Source: Alistipes sp.
GTDB lineage: Bacteria; Bacteroidota; Bacteroidia; Bacteroidales; Rikenellaceae
DNA length: 7,880 nucleotides
Direction of reading: 5' to 3'
Assembly: GCA_028691095.1 (NCBI GenBank)
Contig: JAQUZZ010000053.1
Location: forward strand, 1 to 7,880
The notes under the pieces were generated by a model. The model was not told the origin of the DNA and did no database searches. It was given only the letters and a program-made list of their open reading frames with translations. Made by a program: the position numbers and the translations under genes. This document shows positions 6,369 through 7,880 of the stretch, one piece after another (positions within the stretch are counted from its first letter, which is position 1; every line of letters begins with the position of its first letter).

Positions 6369-7586
6369 TCAATTTAATTGCGAGTCAATATAGTTAGGGT
6401 TCATGCAGTTGTTTGTATAAGGATTCGAGTTGGGATTGGTTCTATAACTCTTTCCGTTATAGAAGAGCCCCGCTGCATTGTACTCCAAATCGAAGCACGT
6501 GGCAGGCGACACTCTACACCATTTTCCTCTCTTCTCCTTTGCGGGGGGAATCACAAATGCAAAATGGAATCCTCCGTCAAAATTTTTTCTGTTGTTACGC
6601 ATTACATAGAGTCCCAAGGACATCTGTCTAAAGAACCGCGTCAAATCCGCTCTCACGCCGATATCTCCGGCCAGATACTTCTCTACTTTCAGGCTTCCCA
6701 TCAAGTTGAAGTGGCGTTCATAATAGCTACCACCCACGCTCCAAGTCCACACACTCAGTGGCCCATAGTTCCAATTCCACCCCGTCTCCTTAAAGAAATA
6801 GGAGGAACCCGTCAATCCCACGCGCGCCTGCACTGCAAACCGGCTTCCCACGCCCCGAGAGGCGAAGGGTCGATAGGCTTCCACGTCCATTCCCCAACGA
6901 TTCTTGGAGAAATTTCCCACAGCGCCCTTTATAAATACATTCTCCACCCGAAATCGCTGCTCCAAGACCAAGAACCCGGGGCGTACATTCGCATACAAAG
7001 GGCCATACTCGTTATAAATCGGCAGGATCACCTGTGCGTACAACCGCATTCCCTTTACGGGCGAGTACTCCAAGGTCGGATTCAGGTTCAATAAAATATC
7101 ATATACCTTCTCGAACTTCTGATTCCGGAACGCAAATTGCGGATAGAATACCAAATCAAACTTATGGGAAGAACGATTGGCTCGTTTCTCTTGACGAACC
7201 GCTTTCCAATACTCTCCTAACTCATAGCCTGCGCTCCAACTCCCCGTGGAGTCAAGACTCCGACTCACCGAGAACATCGGGAGGGCATCATTGAGCACCA
7301 CCATCCGCACCGGTTTATCTCCCGCAAAATGAGCATCATCGATCAACTGCGTTGCAGCCTCCACGCCTCGCCCATAAGCTCTCCAGGCACTATTCTCAAT
7401 CACCACGACTCGTTCTTTGGGCTCGTCGTAGACCCCTACATTCTCATAACCCGCCTTCACCAAAACTTCCACGAGAGAATCTGCGGATTGCGCCTCAAGA
7501 GATTGAAAAAACATCAAGCACAGTGGCATGATCCACACGATCGGGAGCATTCGTCCTTTACATCTATTCATTGCGTCCCATAACAT
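6369..7586 (-). CDS. YjbH-like outer-membrane protein, matching the C-terminal half of the family
   Basis: The protein has 405 residues counting from the ATG at 7586. The ATG at 7571 (MNRCKGRMLPIVWIMPL) gives a cleaner signal peptide and is equally plausible; cleavage is near LEA-Q (31-33). Residues about 37-105 form a small alpha/beta domain, with VLVKAGYENVGVYD (41-54) and VVIENSAWRAYGRGVEAA (61-78). That resembles the middle domain of YjbH, whose pattern is G-F-x-N-V then V-x-x-E-N-x-x-Y-R. From about 140 to 346 there are repeated aromatic-ended strands typical of a beta-barrel, closing with DGGFHFAFVIPP (337-348), like the K-G-x-x-x-x-I-P-x end of YjbH. A short extension after 350 is Asn/Tyr-rich and contains cysteines C357, C364 and C394. 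It is the first gene of the four-gene - strand unit, 22 bp ahead of the lipoprotein gene. With the 263-residue YjbH-N-like protein the total is about 668 residues, close to one full-length YjbH. Role in surface polysaccharide export is inferred. Confidence 0.72.
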   Translation of the reverse strand: MLWDAMNRCKGRMLPIVWIMPLCLMFFQSLEAQSADSLVEVLVKAGYENVGVYDEPKERVVVIENSAWRAYGRGVEAATQLIDDAHFAGDKPVRMVVLNDALPMFSVSRSLDSTGSWSAGYELGEYWKAVRQEKRANRSSHKFDLVFYPQFAFRNQKFEKVYDILLNLNPTLEYSPVKGMRLYAQVILPIYNEYGPLYANVRPGFLVLEQRFRVENVFIKGAVGNFSKNRWGMDVEAYRPFASRGVGSRFAVQARVGLTGSSYFFKETGWNWNYGPLSVWTWSVGGSYYERHFNLMGSLKVEKYLAGDIGVRADLTRFFRQMSLGLYVMRNNRKNFDGGFHFAFVIPPAKEKRGKWCRVSPATCFDLEYNAAGLFYNGKSYRTNPNSNPYTNNCMNPNYIDSQLN

Positions 7587-7758
7587 GTGTGTATCTCTGT
7601 TCTTTACGATTTGTGTATATGGTATTTTTTTACACCCTTACTTCTTCTCTCCCCTCTCACGTTCGCTCGTCCTCTTTTCCTTGGGTCATCAAAGTCCGTC
7701 TATATACTACGATACTGATATCAGAAGTGTTATCTCTTGCTAATTCCTTAATATTCTT
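7587..7758 (-). promoter_or_regulatory. Upstream region of the four-gene operon, squeezed between IS end and first gene
   Basis: These 172 bases must hold the operon promoter if it is local. I find no TAnnTTTG box with a properly spaced -33 TTTG on the - strand. The nearest is GGACTTTG (complement of 7689-7696), which keeps only TTTG. The perfect 10-bp palindrome CTGATATCAG lies at 7715-7724. The 25 nt before the ATG at 7586 are A-rich. Transcription might instead enter from the adjacent IS, whose transposase reads in the same direction. Confidence 0.3.
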
Positions 7759-7777
7759 AGAGTCTGTTTAAAAATAT
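7759..7777 (+). repeat. 19-bp terminal inverted repeat of IS (right copy)
   Basis: AGAGTCTGTTTAAAAATAT is the exact inverted copy of 104-122. It lies 3 bp beyond the transposase stop codon (7781-7783), so it is the 3' terminal repeat of the element. Confidence 0.82.
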
Positions 7778-7780
7778 CAT

Positions 7781-7880
7781 TTATAACCATTTTAGCATCA
7801 GTGAAATAAAAGCCAAGTATATCATATTTTCCGAACACACCACCTTTCGTTCATAATCCTTTGCTAATCTTCGGAAGTCA
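7781..7880 (-). CDS. IS5-family transposase, C-terminal 32 residues (partial)
   Basis: Read on the - strand from 7879, the frame gives DFRRLAKDYERKVVCSENMI (first 20 residues), then a hydrophobic segment ending LKWL and a TAA stop at 7783-7781. The pattern F-R-R-L-(A/S)-K-D-Y-E-x-x-x-x-x-S-E-x-M-I-Y-x-A-x-I is the familiar C-terminus of IS5-family DDE transposases. Nothing broken is seen in this part. The catalytic core is outside the window, so activity cannot be judged. Confidence 0.85.
   Translation of the reverse strand, partial: DFRRLAKDYERKVVCSENMIYLAFISLMLKWL

Larger units (their letters stand above)
7759..7880 (-). mobile_element. Partial IS5-family insertion sequence, 3' end, cut by window edge
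   Basis: It contains the terminal repeat (7759-7777) and the 3' end of a transposase gene read leftward. The rest of the element lies beyond the window. Its orientation is the same as that of the left-hand IS piece: in both, the transposase reads on the - strand, and here it points into the operon. Confidence 0.8.

Noticed and set aside
121..7755. CTTAATATT occurring just inside both IS ends (121-129 and 7747-7755) as a target duplication
   Set aside because: The left copy overlaps the terminal repeat and the two are offset differently from the repeats. In AT-rich flanks a 9-bp match is weak evidence.

Overview
The window looks like chromosome from a Bacteroidales bacterium (Bacteroides/Parabacteroides/Tannerella/Porphyromonas relatives). 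The grounds are a GH20 hexosaminidase of Bacteroidetes type, an OmpA-family protein with the Bacteroidetes form of the peptidoglycan-binding domain, a matching TAnnTTTG -7 promoter element, A-rich translation starts without clear Shine-Dalgarno sequences, and IS5-type insertion sequence ends. I cannot fix the genus from sequence alone.

Layout. Positions 1-122 are one end of an insertion sequence, and 7759-7880 are the opposite end of what is probably a second copy. Each carries the same 19-bp terminal repeat. The right piece encodes the last 32 residues of an IS5-family transposase; the left piece holds a probable promoter and the first codons of one. Both transposase genes point leftward, so the 7.6 kb between them is bracketed by directly oriented IS copies. 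Inside, the + strand carries one gene, a secreted GH20 beta-N-acetylhexosaminidase (317-1930), with a candidate promoter just upstream and a strong hairpin terminator downstream. A 355-bp spacer without a convincing gene follows, closed by a perfect 18-bp hairpin terminator.

The - strand carries a compact four-gene unit read from 7586 to 2406. In order these are a YjbH-like protein matching the C-terminal half of that family, a large multidomain lipoprotein with a His/Gly-rich tail, a YjbH-like protein matching the N-terminal half, and an OmpA-family barrel/peptidoglycan-binding protein whose start overlaps the end of the gene before it by 11 nt. All four have export signals. In proteobacteria YjbH/GfcD is one roughly 700-residue outer-membrane protein in exopolysaccharide/capsule operons. 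Here its two halves appear as separate genes, in swapped order, on either side of a lipoprotein and followed by a cell-wall anchor.

I infer that the four products form one outer-membrane assembly, possibly for surface polysaccharide export or surface structure. The GH20 gene is convergent and separately terminated, so I see no evidence that it belongs to that unit.
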